Counted from the first letter of the stretch, positions 23,655 through 31,738 are shown. The stretch is 52,885 bases of DNA from Streptomyces sp. CT34 (GCF_000805335.1 NZ_KN708638.1:7428384-7481268), one strand, 5' to 3'. Made by a program: numbers and translations. The notes: generated from the letters alone by a model not told the origin.

Positions 23655-25067
23655 TCAGTGGCCGATTTCCACGTCCTCCAGGACACCGAGCGCATCGGGA
23701 ACGAGAATGGCCGCCGAATAGTAGGCGCTGACGAGATAGTTCATGATGGCCGTGTCGTCGATTCCCATGAAACGCACCGAAAGGCTCGGCTCGTATTCAT
23801 CCGGAATTCCACTGCGGTGCAGACCGACCACACCTTGCCTGTCCTCGCCGGTGCGCAGCAGCAGTACCGAACTCGTCCGCTCCTTCGTCACCGGGATCTT
23901 GTTGCACGGGAAGATCGGCACCCCGCGCCAGGACGGCACCGAGTGACCCATGAAGGAGACCGGGTCCGGGTACAGCCCGCGGGCGCTGCACTCCCGGCCG
24001 ATCGCCGAGATCGTCTTGGGGTGCGCCAGCAGGAAGCCCGGGTCCTTCCAGACCGTCGCGAGGAGTTCGTCGAGGTCGTCGGGGGTGGGCGGGCCGGTGC
24101 GGGTGGGGATGCGCTGCTTGAGGTCGGCGTTGTGCAGCAGCCCGAACTCGGGATTGTTGATCATCTCGTGCTCCTGGCGCTCGCGCAGCGCCTGGACCGT
24201 GAGCTTCAGCTGCTCCTCGACCTGGTTCATCGGGTCGTTGTAGAGGTCGCCGACCCTGGTGTGGGTGCGCAGTACGGTCTGCGCGACGCTGAGTTCGTAC
24301 TCCCGCGGGGCCGGCTCGTAGTCGACGAAGGTACTGGGCAGCGACGGCTCGCCGTGGTGGCCGGAGGCGACCGCGACGGCGGATTCGCCGCTGGCGTTGG
24401 TCGGCGGCCCGGCGCCGTCGGCGGCCGACGCGAGATGGTCGCGCAGCGCGTCGGAGCGGCCGATGACCTCTTGGGCGTCCGGCCGACTCAGTGCCATGAC
24501 CGTCACCCGGGTCACCGCGCGATAGCTGAACTCCCAGTCGCCGTCCGGGCTGGTGAGCGGTTCGTCGCCGAGGTGGTCGCCGCCGGCCAGCGCTTCGAGG
24601 ACGGTCGCGTCGCCGTACTTGCCGGTGCCGATCCGGTCGACCCGGCCGTGCGTGATCAGCACCACCCGGTCGTGCGGCGTACCGGCCTCGGCGATCAGGT
24701 CACCGGGCGCGTACTCGTGCTGAGTAAACCTTTCGCCGAGTGCCGCGAGCACCTCGGTGTCGGTGAACTCCCACAGCGAGGGCAGTTCGCGCAGCTCGTC
24801 GGGGATGATCGAGACCTGGGTGCCGATGATGTCGAAGTCGATCCGCCCGTCGCCGACGGTGTAGGCCAGCCGTCGGTTGACGCGGTACGTACCACCCGAG
24901 ACCTGCACCCACGGCAGGAGCCGCAGCAGCCAGCGGGAGGTGATTCCCTGCATCTGCGGAGCGGTCTTGGTGGTGGTCGCCAAATTCCGTGCGGCTGCGG
25001 TACTCAGACTGGAATTCGGGGTCTCTTCGGTGCTTCCGGGCAGTGCTTCGCCGGCAATCGTCACCAT
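23655..25067 (-). CDS. Family 2B encapsulin shell protein with cNMP-binding insertion (EshA-like), copy 2
   Basis: A 470-residue paralogue of the neighbouring shell protein, alignable end to end with almost no gaps. It has the same N-arm (SSRWLLRLLPWVQVSGGTYR), cNMP-like insertion (about residues 93-213) and shell core with the identical ending DALGVLEDVEIGH. Its nucleotide cassette is altered: HLGDEPLTSP (165-174) replaces VGEAALLTP, so cyclic-nucleotide binding may be weakened or changed. It is the first gene of the pair, with a start at 25067 directly after AGGTGA and a good promoter candidate about 80 bases upstream. Two shell paralogues side by side suggest a mixed, two-component compartment. 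No cargo gene is nearby. Confidence 0.9.
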   Translation of the reverse strand: MVTIAGEALPGSTEETPNSSLSTAAARNLATTTKTAPQMQGITSRWLLRLLPWVQVSGGTYRVNRRLAYTVGDGRIDFDIIGTQVSIIPDELRELPSLWEFTDTEVLAALGERFTQHEYAPGDLIAEAGTPHDRVVLITHGRVDRIGTGKYGDATVLEALAGGDHLGDEPLTSPDGDWEFSYRAVTRVTVMALSRPDAQEVIGRSDALRDHLASAADGAGPPTNASGESAVAVASGHHGEPSLPSTFVDYEPAPREYELSVAQTVLRTHTRVGDLYNDPMNQVEEQLKLTVQALRERQEHEMINNPEFGLLHNADLKQRIPTRTGPPTPDDLDELLATVWKDPGFLLAHPKTISAIGRECSARGLYPDPVSFMGHSVPSWRGVPIFPCNKIPVTKERTSSVLLLRTGEDRQGVVGLHRSGIPDEYEPSLSVRFMGIDDTAIMNYLVSAYYSAAILVPDALGVLEDVEIGH

Positions 25068-25145
25068 GTCACCTATCTCGTGGAGAGTGCGGCGCGGACC
25101 GTCCGGAGAGCGCTCGGCGGAGCTCCCCGGCAGCTCGCCGCATCG

Positions 25146-25175
25146 AAGATAGTGGCGTGCCTTTTAACCGTACAA
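25146..25175 (-). promoter_or_regulatory. Candidate sigma70-type promoter of the encapsulin pair
   Basis: On the minus strand, TTGTAC (25170-25175) and TATCTT (25146-25151) are separated by 18 bases and lie about 80 bases before the first shell gene. The local AT content is far above the surroundings. The 5' leader of this transcript would be about 70 bases. Confidence 0.45.
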
Positions 25176-25229
25176 TCGCTCGATGGGGTGGCATGGAATT
25201 CGGCTTCCCTGGAAAGGGTTTAGCGGTTT

Positions 25230-26483
25230 TCAGCGCCGGGCACAGTGCGTCGGGGAAAAGGTCAGCGGATCGTCCAGAACGGCCCGGAGCGCGGCGTGCG
25301 CCGCACCGAACAGCGGGCCGTCGGCCCCCAGTTGGGACACCTTTACCAACGGCCCGCTGCCAACGGCAGGTTGGGCTGCGACAGTCGTCCGCTGCGTCAA
25401 CTCACGCTCCAGGGACGGCAGAACCCACGGCGCCAGCCCGGCCAGCGAACCGCCGAGGACCACCGCCCGCGGATCGAGCAGATTCACCGCACCGGCCAGC
25501 GCGATCCCCAGTGCGCTGCCCGCCTCGTCCAGGGCGCGGACCGTCGCCGGGTCCCCGTCGGCGGCGCGCCGCGCCAGCAGCGCGACCGCGGCCCCCGGCC
25601 GGCCGGCCGCCGCCCGCTCCGGTGCGAGCCCGCCGGCGCGCAGTACGGCCCGCTCGCCCGCATACTGCTCCAGGCAGCCCCGCCCGCCGCAGCCGCACCG
25701 GCGGCCCTCCGGGTGGACCGGAACGTGCCCCAGTTCACCGGCGAATCCGCGGGCGCCCCGCAGCAGTTGGCCGTCCACCACGACCGCGGCGCCGATGCCG
25801 ATCTCGGCCGAGACGTGCAGGAAGTCCGGCGGCGCGGGCCGGCCGGTGCCGCCGCCCAGTCGCAGTTCGGCGAGCGCGCCGAGGTTCGCCTCGTTCTCCA
25901 CGGTGAGCGGCACCGCCCCGGCGCCGTACTCCGGGGCCAGGGCGGGCGCCAGGTCGGTGTCGCGCCAGCCGAGGTTGGGGGCGTGCACCACCGTCGTCGA
26001 GCCCCGGGCCACCAGCCCCGGGACGGCGACCGCCAGTCCGGCCGGCCGCAGTCCCTCGGCGGCGATCCCCGTCCGCACCTCCGCCAGCAGCGCGGCCAAC
26101 TGCCGGAGCACCGGCCCCGGTTGGCTGTGCCGGTTCGCCGCGTCCGCCGCCACCCGGGCGCGGACCCGGCCGCGCAGGTCGACCGCGCACACCGCCAGGT
26201 GGTCGACGCCTATCTCCGCCCCGATCCCGGCCGGTCCCCGGTCGCTGACCGCCAGTTCACTGCCCGGCCGCCCGCGCCCGCCGGTCGCCGCCGGCCCGCT
26301 CTCCACCAGCAGCCCGGCCCGTAGCAGGGCGTCGACCAGCGGCGCCACGCCCGCCCGGGTCAGCCCGATCCGCGCCGCGACCCCCGGCCGGGACAGCGGT
26401 CCGTCGGCCGCCACCGCCCGCAGCACCCGGGCCAGGTTGCGGCGGCGGATGCCCTGCGGGGTGTCGTCGGTGGGGGCGGGCAT
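25230..26483 (-). CDS. ROK-family transcriptional repressor, XylR-like
   Basis: A 417-residue ROK regulator: N-terminal winged helix (RRRNLARVLRAVAADGPLSR then RPGVAARIGLTRAGVAPLVD, residues 12-55) and a sugar-kinase-like sensor domain. The zinc site of the family is present as GHVPVH...RCGCGGRGCLEQ (about residues 247-268), and AEIGIGAAVVVDG marks the sugar-binding lobe. XylR-type ROK proteins repress xylose genes and release DNA on binding xylose. It lies 114 bases upstream of xylB's stop on the same strand, so it is transcribed after xylB and may be part of its operon or have its own start. The ATG follows a duplicated GGAGACCGCC leader. Confidence 0.9.
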   Translation of the reverse strand: MPAPTDDTPQGIRRRNLARVLRAVAADGPLSRPGVAARIGLTRAGVAPLVDALLRAGLLVESGPAATGGRGRPGSELAVSDRGPAGIGAEIGVDHLAVCAVDLRGRVRARVAADAANRHSQPGPVLRQLAALLAEVRTGIAAEGLRPAGLAVAVPGLVARGSTTVVHAPNLGWRDTDLAPALAPEYGAGAVPLTVENEANLGALAELRLGGGTGRPAPPDFLHVSAEIGIGAAVVVDGQLLRGARGFAGELGHVPVHPEGRRCGCGGRGCLEQYAGERAVLRAGGLAPERAAAGRPGAAVALLARRAADGDPATVRALDEAGSALGIALAGAVNLLDPRAVVLGGSLAGLAPWVLPSLERELTQRTTVAAQPAVGSGPLVKVSQLGADGPLFGAAHAALRAVLDDPLTFSPTHCARR

Positions 26484-26517
26484 GGCGGTCTCCCGATAGA
26501 TGGCGGTCTCCTGATAG
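26482..26517 (-). repeat. Perfect-register 18-bp tandem duplication spanning the xylR start region
   Basis: Two 18-base units (26482-26499 and 26500-26517) differ at one position. On the minus strand each contains GGAG followed by ACCGCC; the unit nearest the gene ends in the ATG start, whereas the upstream unit leads into ATC. The ribosome binding site of the ROK gene is therefore duplicated. Confidence 0.75.
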
Positions 26518-26597
26518 GTCGCAACAGGCTTTCTGATACGGCGAGTTGGGTGATTCCGTAAAGGGTGAAGCGGGCCCGGGATTCCGGCGGCGGGAGG

Positions 26598-28055
26598 TCA
26601 GCGGCGGCCGAGCAGGGCCGCTCCGTCGGCGAGCGTCGCCGCCAGCCGGTCGCAGGCGGCGGTGTCCCGCTCCACCGCCTCGAACGCCGCACCACGGGCT
26701 GTCCCCCAGCGGCGCGCCACCGCCGCCGGATCCTCGCCCAGCAGCAGCCCGGCCGCCTGCGCCGCGGCGCCGAGCGCCACCAGCTCCCGCGCCTCGGGCA
26801 CCACCACCGGGCGCCCGGAGAGCCGCCGTACGGTCTCCCGCCAGGCGCGGCCCCGGGCCCCGCCGCCGATCAGCAGCAGCGGCGCGTCCGGTGCGGCATC
26901 CGCGTCGAGTACCTGGTCCAGGGCCTGGAGCAGCGCGAACACCGCACCGTCGTACGCCGCTTGAAGGAGCTGGCCGGCCGTGGTGTCGTGCCGCAGGCCG
27001 TGCAGCAGCCCCGAGGCGTGCGGCAGATTCGGGGTCCGCTCGCCGTCCAGGAAGGGCAGCAGTACCGCGCCGCCGCCCGTCTCGACGGCCTCCCGGTCGC
27101 GGCCGAGCAGCGCCGCCACCCGGTCCACGGCGAGTGTGCAGTTCAGGGTGCAGGCCAGCGGCAGCCAGTCGCCGCGGGCGTCGGCGAAGCCCGCGACGAT
27201 CCCGGTCGGATCGGTCGGCCGGCGGGTGGCGACCGCGTAGACCGTGCCGGAGGTGCCCAGGCTCAGCACCGGCTGCCCGGGGCGCAGGCCCAAGCCCAGC
27301 GCCGCTGCCATGTTGTCGCCGGTCCCGGCGGCCACCAACGCCCCCTGAGGGAGCGGCAGTTCGGTGCTCCGTACGGTACCCGCGGCCTCGCCGGGCAGCG
27401 CCACCCGCGGCAGCTTCTCCGGGGCCAGTCCGACGTGCTCCAGGATCTCGGTGTCGTACGCCCCGGTGGCCGAGGCCCACCAGCCGGTCCCGGACGCTTC
27501 CCCGCGGTCGGTGACGCCCTGGCCGGTCAGCCGCTGCGTCAGGTAGTCGTGCGGCAGCCGGACCGCGGCGGTGGCCTCGGCCGACTCCGGCTCGTTGTCG
27601 CACAGCCAGGCCCACTTGGCGATGGTGAACGCGGACCTCGGCACGCTTCCGGTCCGCTGCGCCCAGACCTCGGCGCCGCCCCGCTCCCGGATCAGCCGCT
27701 CGCTCTGCGGCGCCGCCCGGACGTCGTTCCACAGCAGCGCCGGGCGGACCGGTGCGCCGGCCGCGTCCAGGGCGACCAGCCCGTGCTGCTGCCCGGCGAC
27801 CGACACCGCGGACGCCTGCCGGGCCACCGCCCCGCACCGGTCCAGCGCCTCGCCCAGCGCCCGCCACCACTGCTCCGGGTCGCTCTCCTTGCCGCCGGGT
27901 GCGCCCCCGTCCGCTCCGGTGCCGCCGCTGACGGTGTGCGGGGCCTGGCCCCGGGCCAGCACCTCGCCGGTCTCCGCGTCCACGACCAGCGTCTTGGTGG
28001 ACTGCGTCGAGCTGTCCACCCCGACGACGAGCGGTCCGGCCGACTGTGCGCCCAT
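26598..28055 (-). CDS. xylB: Xylulokinase
   Basis: A 485-residue FGGY kinase that phosphorylates D-xylulose after isomerisation of xylose. It carries the phosphate loop VGVDSSTQSTKTLVVD (residues 11-26), the xylulokinase signature VAGQQHGLVALD (86-97), LLWNDVRAA (107-115), the putative catalytic Asp247 in AAGTGDNMAAALGLG, and LSLGTSGTVYAV of the ATP domain. The start at 28055 is chosen because GGGAG lies eight bases upstream and the fold begins there; a longer frame has no support. It is divergent from xylA with a 227-base shared promoter region, and followed by a xylR-type repressor, which makes the assignment to xylose use firm. Confidence 0.95.
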   Translation of the reverse strand: MGAQSAGPLVVGVDSSTQSTKTLVVDAETGEVLARGQAPHTVSGGTGADGGAPGGKESDPEQWWRALGEALDRCGAVARQASAVSVAGQQHGLVALDAAGAPVRPALLWNDVRAAPQSERLIRERGGAEVWAQRTGSVPRSAFTIAKWAWLCDNEPESAEATAAVRLPHDYLTQRLTGQGVTDRGEASGTGWWASATGAYDTEILEHVGLAPEKLPRVALPGEAAGTVRSTELPLPQGALVAAGTGDNMAAALGLGLRPGQPVLSLGTSGTVYAVATRRPTDPTGIVAGFADARGDWLPLACTLNCTLAVDRVAALLGRDREAVETGGGAVLLPFLDGERTPNLPHASGLLHGLRHDTTAGQLLQAAYDGAVFALLQALDQVLDADAAPDAPLLLIGGGARGRAWRETVRRLSGRPVVVPEARELVALGAAAQAAGLLLGEDPAAVARRWGTARGAAFEAVERDTAACDRLAATLADGAALLGRR

Positions 28056-28155
28056 CGTGCACTCTCCCTTGGCGGCTGGTGGTCCGGGGCGCTGACTCCC
28101 CCGGGGTGCCCGGTGGTCCGGGTTCCTCTCAGGGGGTTCCCCGGTGTGCTGCCGC

Positions 28156-28197
28156 ATATTAATTTGTCCGCGACGGAATTTGTAAAGCTCGTTGACG
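28156..28197. promoter_or_regulatory. xylA-xylB intergenic promoter and candidate XylR operator
   Basis: An AT-rich island holds two direct copies of AATTTGT (28161-28167 and 28177-28183) flanking TCCG-CGA-CGGA. On the minus strand TTTACA (28181-28186) and TTAATA (28157-28162) are 18 bases apart and fit a xylB promoter, so a protein bound to the repeats would block it. On the plus strand TTGACG at 28192-28197 is a possible -35 for xylA, but a -10 is unclear. Confidence 0.5.
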
Positions 28198-28282
28198 AAA
28201 TGGGTGGGGCGCGGCGCCGGACGCCACGACCGGGTGTGCCGGCCCGCACCGCAGCCCGGACGACCCGACCGAGGGAGCCGCC

Positions 28283-29449
28283 ATGAGCCATCACCCCGTG
28301 CCCGCGGACAAGTTCAGCTTCGGACTGTGGACCGTCGGTTGGCAGGGCCGGGACCCCTTCGGGGACGCCACCCGCCCCGCCCTGGACCCGGTCGAGGCGG
28401 TGCACCGACTGGCGGAGCTGGGCGCGTACGGCGTCACCTTCCACGACGACGACCTGATCCCGCCCGGCTCCGGCGACCGCGCCCGCGAGGCCGCCGTCAA
28501 GCGCTTCCGCACGGCGCTGGACGCCACCGGCATGGCCGTCCCGATGGCCACCACCAACCTCTTCACCCACCCCGTCTTCAAGGACGGCGCCTTCACCGCC
28601 AACGACCGCGACATCCGCCGTTACGCCCTCCGCAAGACGCTGCGCAACATCGACCTCGCCGTCGAACTGGGTGCCCGTACCTATGTGGCCTGGGGCGGCA
28701 GGGAGGGCGCGGAATCCGGCGCGGCCAAGGACGTGCGCGCCGCGCTGGACCGGCTGAAGGAGGCGTTCGACCTCCTCGGGCAGTACGTCACCGAGCAGGG
28801 CTACGACCTGAGGTTCGCGATCGAGCCCAAGCCCAACGAGCCGCGCGGGGACATCCTGCTGCCCACGGTCGGCCATGCCCTGGCCTTCATCGAACGGCTG
28901 GCGCGCCCCGAGCTCTACGGCGTCAACCCGGAGGTCGGCCACGAGCAGATGGCCGGTCTGAACGTCCCGCACGGAGTCGCCCAGGCCCTCTGGGCGGGCA
29001 AGCTCCTCCATATCGACCTCAACGGCCAGAGCGGTGTCAAGTTCGACCAGGACCTCCGCTTCGGCGCCGGCGATCTGCGGGCCGCGTTCTGGCTGGTCGA
29101 CCTGCTGGAGAAGGCCGGCTACGACGGTCCCCGGCACTTCGACTTCAAGCCGCCGCGCACCGAGGACCCGGACGGCGTCTGGGCCTCGGCGGCGGGTTGT
29201 ATGCGCACCTACCTGCTGCTCCGGGAACGCGCGGCGGCCTTCCGCGCCGACCCGGCGGTCCAGGAGGCGCTGCGGGCGGCGCGGGTCGGCGAGCTGGCGC
29301 GGCCGACCGCCGAGGACGGCCTGGCGGGACTGCTGGCCGACCGCGGCGCGTACGAGGAGTTCGACGCGCGGGAGGCGGGTGCCCGGGGGATGGCGTTCGA
29401 GCGGCTGGACCAGCTGGCGGTGGACCACTTGATGGGGGCGGCCGGCTGA
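28283..29449 (+). CDS. xylA: Xylose isomerase
   Basis: A 388-residue class I (Streptomyces-type) xylose isomerase converting D-xylose to D-xylulose, and D-glucose to fructose. All catalytic and metal residues sit at their classical Streptomyces positions: His54 and Asp57 in FHDDD, Glu181 and Lys183 in IEPKP, Glu217 and His220 in PEVGHEQ, Asp245, Asp255, Asp257 and Asp287 (in FDFK). The length is the family standard. GAGGGAG precedes the ATG. It is divergent from xylB and converges on the esterase gene. Confidence 0.97.
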   Translation: MSHHPVPADKFSFGLWTVGWQGRDPFGDATRPALDPVEAVHRLAELGAYGVTFHDDDLIPPGSGDRAREAAVKRFRTALDATGMAVPMATTNLFTHPVFKDGAFTANDRDIRRYALRKTLRNIDLAVELGARTYVAWGGREGAESGAAKDVRAALDRLKEAFDLLGQYVTEQGYDLRFAIEPKPNEPRGDILLPTVGHALAFIERLARPELYGVNPEVGHEQMAGLNVPHGVAQALWAGKLLHIDLNGQSGVKFDQDLRFGAGDLRAAFWLVDLLEKAGYDGPRHFDFKPPRTEDPDGVWASAAGCMRTYLLLRERAAAFRADPAVQEALRAARVGELARPTAEDGLAGLLADRGAYEEFDAREAGARGMAFERLDQLAVDHLMGAAG

Positions 29450-29508
29450 TGGGGGCGGACGGCTGACGGAACGGAGCGGCGCCCCGAGGGGTGGCCGGCT
29501 CGGGGGCG

Positions 29509-29524
29509 TTCGAGTGCCCTCGAA
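29509..29524. terminator. Hairpin between xylA and the esterase gene
   Basis: TTCGAG at 29509-29514 pairs with CTCGAA at 29519-29524 across four bases, flanked by self-complementary GCCGGC copies on both sides that can lengthen the stem. It sits between two converging genes and may stop both. Confidence 0.4.
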
Positions 29525-29556
29525 GGGGCCGGCTGGGGGGGCCGAGTTGGGTTCCC

Positions 29557-30522
29557 TCAGCCGAACAGCTCGCGGACGAACCGGAGTTCCGCCGCCCGCT
29601 GCTGTCCGCCGCCGCCCTCATGGGCGTTGAAGCGCCATACCTGGAGCTGCTTCTCGCCCGCGTAGTGGTGGTACGCGGCGAAGCCGGTGGACGGCGGCAC
29701 GACGGCGTCGCGCAGGGCCGTACCGAAGAGCGCCGGGGCGCTCGCGCGGGCCGCGAAGTTCAGTCCGTCGAAGTGGTCGAGGGTGTGCAACGCGGCGTCT
29801 ACATGGGTGCGTTCGCCCGCGAAGTAGCGGACCAGTTCGCCGTACGGCCCCTCGTCGGTGATGTCGAGGGCGCGCCGGATGTGTGTCAGGAACGGCACGT
29901 CGATCAGCGCGCCCGCGAGCCCCGGGACCAGCCCCGTCATCGCCAGCGCGAGGGCGCCGCCCTGGCTGCCGCCCGCGACCACGATCCGCTCCGCGTCCAC
30001 CGCGGCGTGCCCGCGGGCCGCCTCCACGGCCCGGACCGCGTCGGTGAACAGCCGGCGGTAGTAGTAGTCGTCGGGGTCGAGCAGGCCCTGTGTCATCTTG
30101 CCCGGTACGCCGGGGTGCCGGGCGCCGACCGGATCGGGTGTGTCACCGGGCCGGTTGGGGCCGCTCTGCCCCCGGGTGTCCATGACGAGCGTGGCGTACC
30201 CGGCGGACGGCCACAGCAGCCAGTCGTGCGGCAGCAGCCGGCCGCCGCCGTAGCCGAGGTACTGCACGATGCAGGGCAGCGGGCCGGCGGCCGACCGCGG
30301 GCGCAGGAACCAGCCGCGGATCCGGTGCCCGCCGAAGCCGGAGAACTCCACATCGGCGGTGTGCAGCAGCGCCAGCCCGGCATCGGCCTCGGTGAACCGC
30401 GCGTCGAGTTCATGGCCGCGGGCCTCGTCGAGCGTCCGCCGCCAGAACGCGTCGAACCCGGCGGGCTCGGGCAGCGGCGGGTGGTAACGGCGCAGCTCGT
30501 CCAGGGGCAGGTCGGTGAACAT
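29557..30522 (-). CDS. Acetylxylan esterase / cephalosporin-C deacetylase family hydrolase
   Basis: A 321-residue alpha/beta hydrolase of the AXE1 family, which removes acetyl groups from xylo-oligosaccharides and similar esters. The nucleophile Ser is in VVAGGSQGGALAL (about residue 186), the acid Asp in ALRDAVVPPST and the base His in FNAHEGGG near the C-terminus. The oxyanion-side signature VQYLGYGGG and the DTRGQ motif (VMDTRGQSG) are typical of the family. No signal peptide is present, so it acts in the cytoplasm on imported oligosaccharides. GGAGGTG lies just before the ATG. Its place beside xylA/xylB suggests deacetylation of acetylated xylo-oligomers. Confidence 0.92.
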   Translation of the reverse strand: MFTDLPLDELRRYHPPLPEPAGFDAFWRRTLDEARGHELDARFTEADAGLALLHTADVEFSGFGGHRIRGWFLRPRSAAGPLPCIVQYLGYGGGRLLPHDWLLWPSAGYATLVMDTRGQSGPNRPGDTPDPVGARHPGVPGKMTQGLLDPDDYYYRRLFTDAVRAVEAARGHAAVDAERIVVAGGSQGGALALAMTGLVPGLAGALIDVPFLTHIRRALDITDEGPYGELVRYFAGERTHVDAALHTLDHFDGLNFAARASAPALFGTALRDAVVPPSTGFAAYHHYAGEKQLQVWRFNAHEGGGGQQRAAELRFVRELFG

Positions 30523-30702
30523 GGAGCACCTCCGGGCCGTTTCGGGCGTACACGTTAAGGTCTCTCCGGCGATCGCGAACCAGGGCCGGTCCTTGGCCGC
30601 TCGTCGCCAACGGTGCCCAACGGACGGACATTTCAGACCAGGGATGTTCGGGGTTGGCCACCACGTCCCTCACATCACCGTAAAGAAGCGATCATTTCCG
30701 CC

Positions 30703-31680
30703 ATGAGCTATCCGCCGCCTCCGCCGTCGAACCAGCCGCCGCATCAGCCGGCCCCCGGCAACCCCGGTGGTTTCGGCCCGCCGGGCGGCGGCTACGAGCC
30801 CGGCGCGCAGGGCGCGGGGCAGGGCCCGTACGGTCCGGGCGGCTATGGGCCGGGCGGCTACGGACCGGGCGGACCGGCCGGGCCGCCGGGACCCGCGGAC
30901 CCGTCGGCCGGTGCCGGACCGGTGCCCTCCGGCCCGTACGGCGCGTCCGGTGGCGGCGGCTTCGGGCCCCCTGGCTCGGGCGGTCCCGGCGGCCCTGGCG
31001 GTCCGGGCGGTCCGGGTGGCGCAGGCGGCCCCGGTGGCTGGCAGCAGCAGCCGCCGCCGGGCCCGCCGCAGCGGGGCGGCGGCAACGGCAAGGCGATCGC
31101 GCTGATCGTCGGCGTCGGTGCGGTCGTGCTGGCAGCCGTCATCGGCACCCTGGTCTGGGCCAACAGCGGCAGCGGTCGCACGAACCAGGCCAAGCCCTCA
31201 GGCTCCGGCCCCAGTTACCCGGCCGGCGCGAGCCCCTCCGACTCCGCCTCCGCGACCCCGTCCGGTGCCCCTTCGCCGTCCACGGCCCCCACCGGCCCGG
31301 GAGCCGGCGCGGTCTCGCCCACCGGCCGCACGACTCCCTTCTACGAACTGAAGCGGGGCGACTGCTACGACATCCCGCCGGGCGGCGACGGCGGTAACAC
31401 CAACGCCGCCGCCTGCACCGGCGCCCATGACGCCGAGGTCGTCTTCGTCTACACCCTGCCGTTCGGCCTGTCGTCCGAGAACGAGATCAAGGACAAGGCA
31501 TCGTCGCTCTGCGCCTCCGAACTGGAGAGCAAGGCGTCCAGGCAGCCGGCCGGAACCGCCGAGGGCACCTACGTCCAGTTCCCCAGCCTCAAGGGGTACA
31601 AGCTGGGCATCAAGTCGGTGATCTGCAGCCTGACGGCCAACAAGAGCGGCACCAAGAAGCTCACCAAGCCGCTGGTCTGA
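30703..31680 (+). CDS. Gly/Pro-rich membrane protein with extracytoplasmic C-terminal domain
   Basis: A 325-residue protein in three parts. Residues 1-125 are almost wholly Gly, Pro, Tyr and Gln with GPGGYGPGG repeats and should be a disordered cytoplasmic tail. A single transmembrane helix follows (AIALIVGVGAVVLAAVIGTLVWA, near 132-154 in outline). After a Ser/Thr/Pro linker a small domain of about 105 residues contains FYELKRGDCYDIP, ACTGAHDAEVVFVYTLPF, SSLCASELESKA and SVICSLTA, with four cysteines that could form two disulfides. This C-terminal pattern resembles septum-formation-related domains of actinobacteria. The ribosome binding site is weak. The role is unknown. Confidence 0.8.
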   Translation: MSYPPPPPSNQPPHQPAPGNPGGFGPPGGGYEPGAQGAGQGPYGPGGYGPGGYGPGGPAGPPGPADPSAGAGPVPSGPYGASGGGGFGPPGSGGPGGPGGPGGPGGAGGPGGWQQQPPPGPPQRGGGNGKAIALIVGVGAVVLAAVIGTLVWANSGSGRTNQAKPSGSGPSYPAGASPSDSASATPSGAPSPSTAPTGPGAGAVSPTGRTTPFYELKRGDCYDIPPGGDGGNTNAAACTGAHDAEVVFVYTLPFGLSSENEIKDKASSLCASELESKASRQPAGTAEGTYVQFPSLKGYKLGIKSVICSLTANKSGTKKLTKPLV

Positions 31681-31738
31681 GGGGCGGGGAGAGGGAGCGG
31701 GGAGGGGAAGGGAAAGGGACAAGGGGACAGGGAGAGCA
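31681..31738 (+). repeat. Purine-rich tract after the Gly/Pro-rich protein gene
   Basis: Directly after the stop codon nearly 60 bases are purines with only a few cytosines, including many GGGG and GGGA runs. It is followed by an imperfect tandem repeat of a GCACGCGCACGCAACAA-like unit (31736-31780). Such tracts can form triplex or quadruplex DNA. It may be a 3' untranslated region; no classical terminator is evident. Confidence 0.5.

Noticed and set aside
22108..25067. Reading the two tandem genes as ordinary Crp/Fnr regulators
   Set aside because: They lack a DNA-binding winged helix; the cNMP domain is inserted in a larger HK97-like shell protein, so a transcription-factor call would be misleading.
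26257..28062. Second long minus-strand frame overlapping xylB and the ROK gene
   Set aside because: It is in a different register from both genes and codes for Gly/Arg-rich sequence without a domain.
30703..31680. Repeats of GGxCCGGGxGGx type as a possible CRISPR or tandem-repeat locus
   Set aside because: They are codons for the Gly/Pro-rich tail of a membrane protein, are irregular in length and have no spacers.
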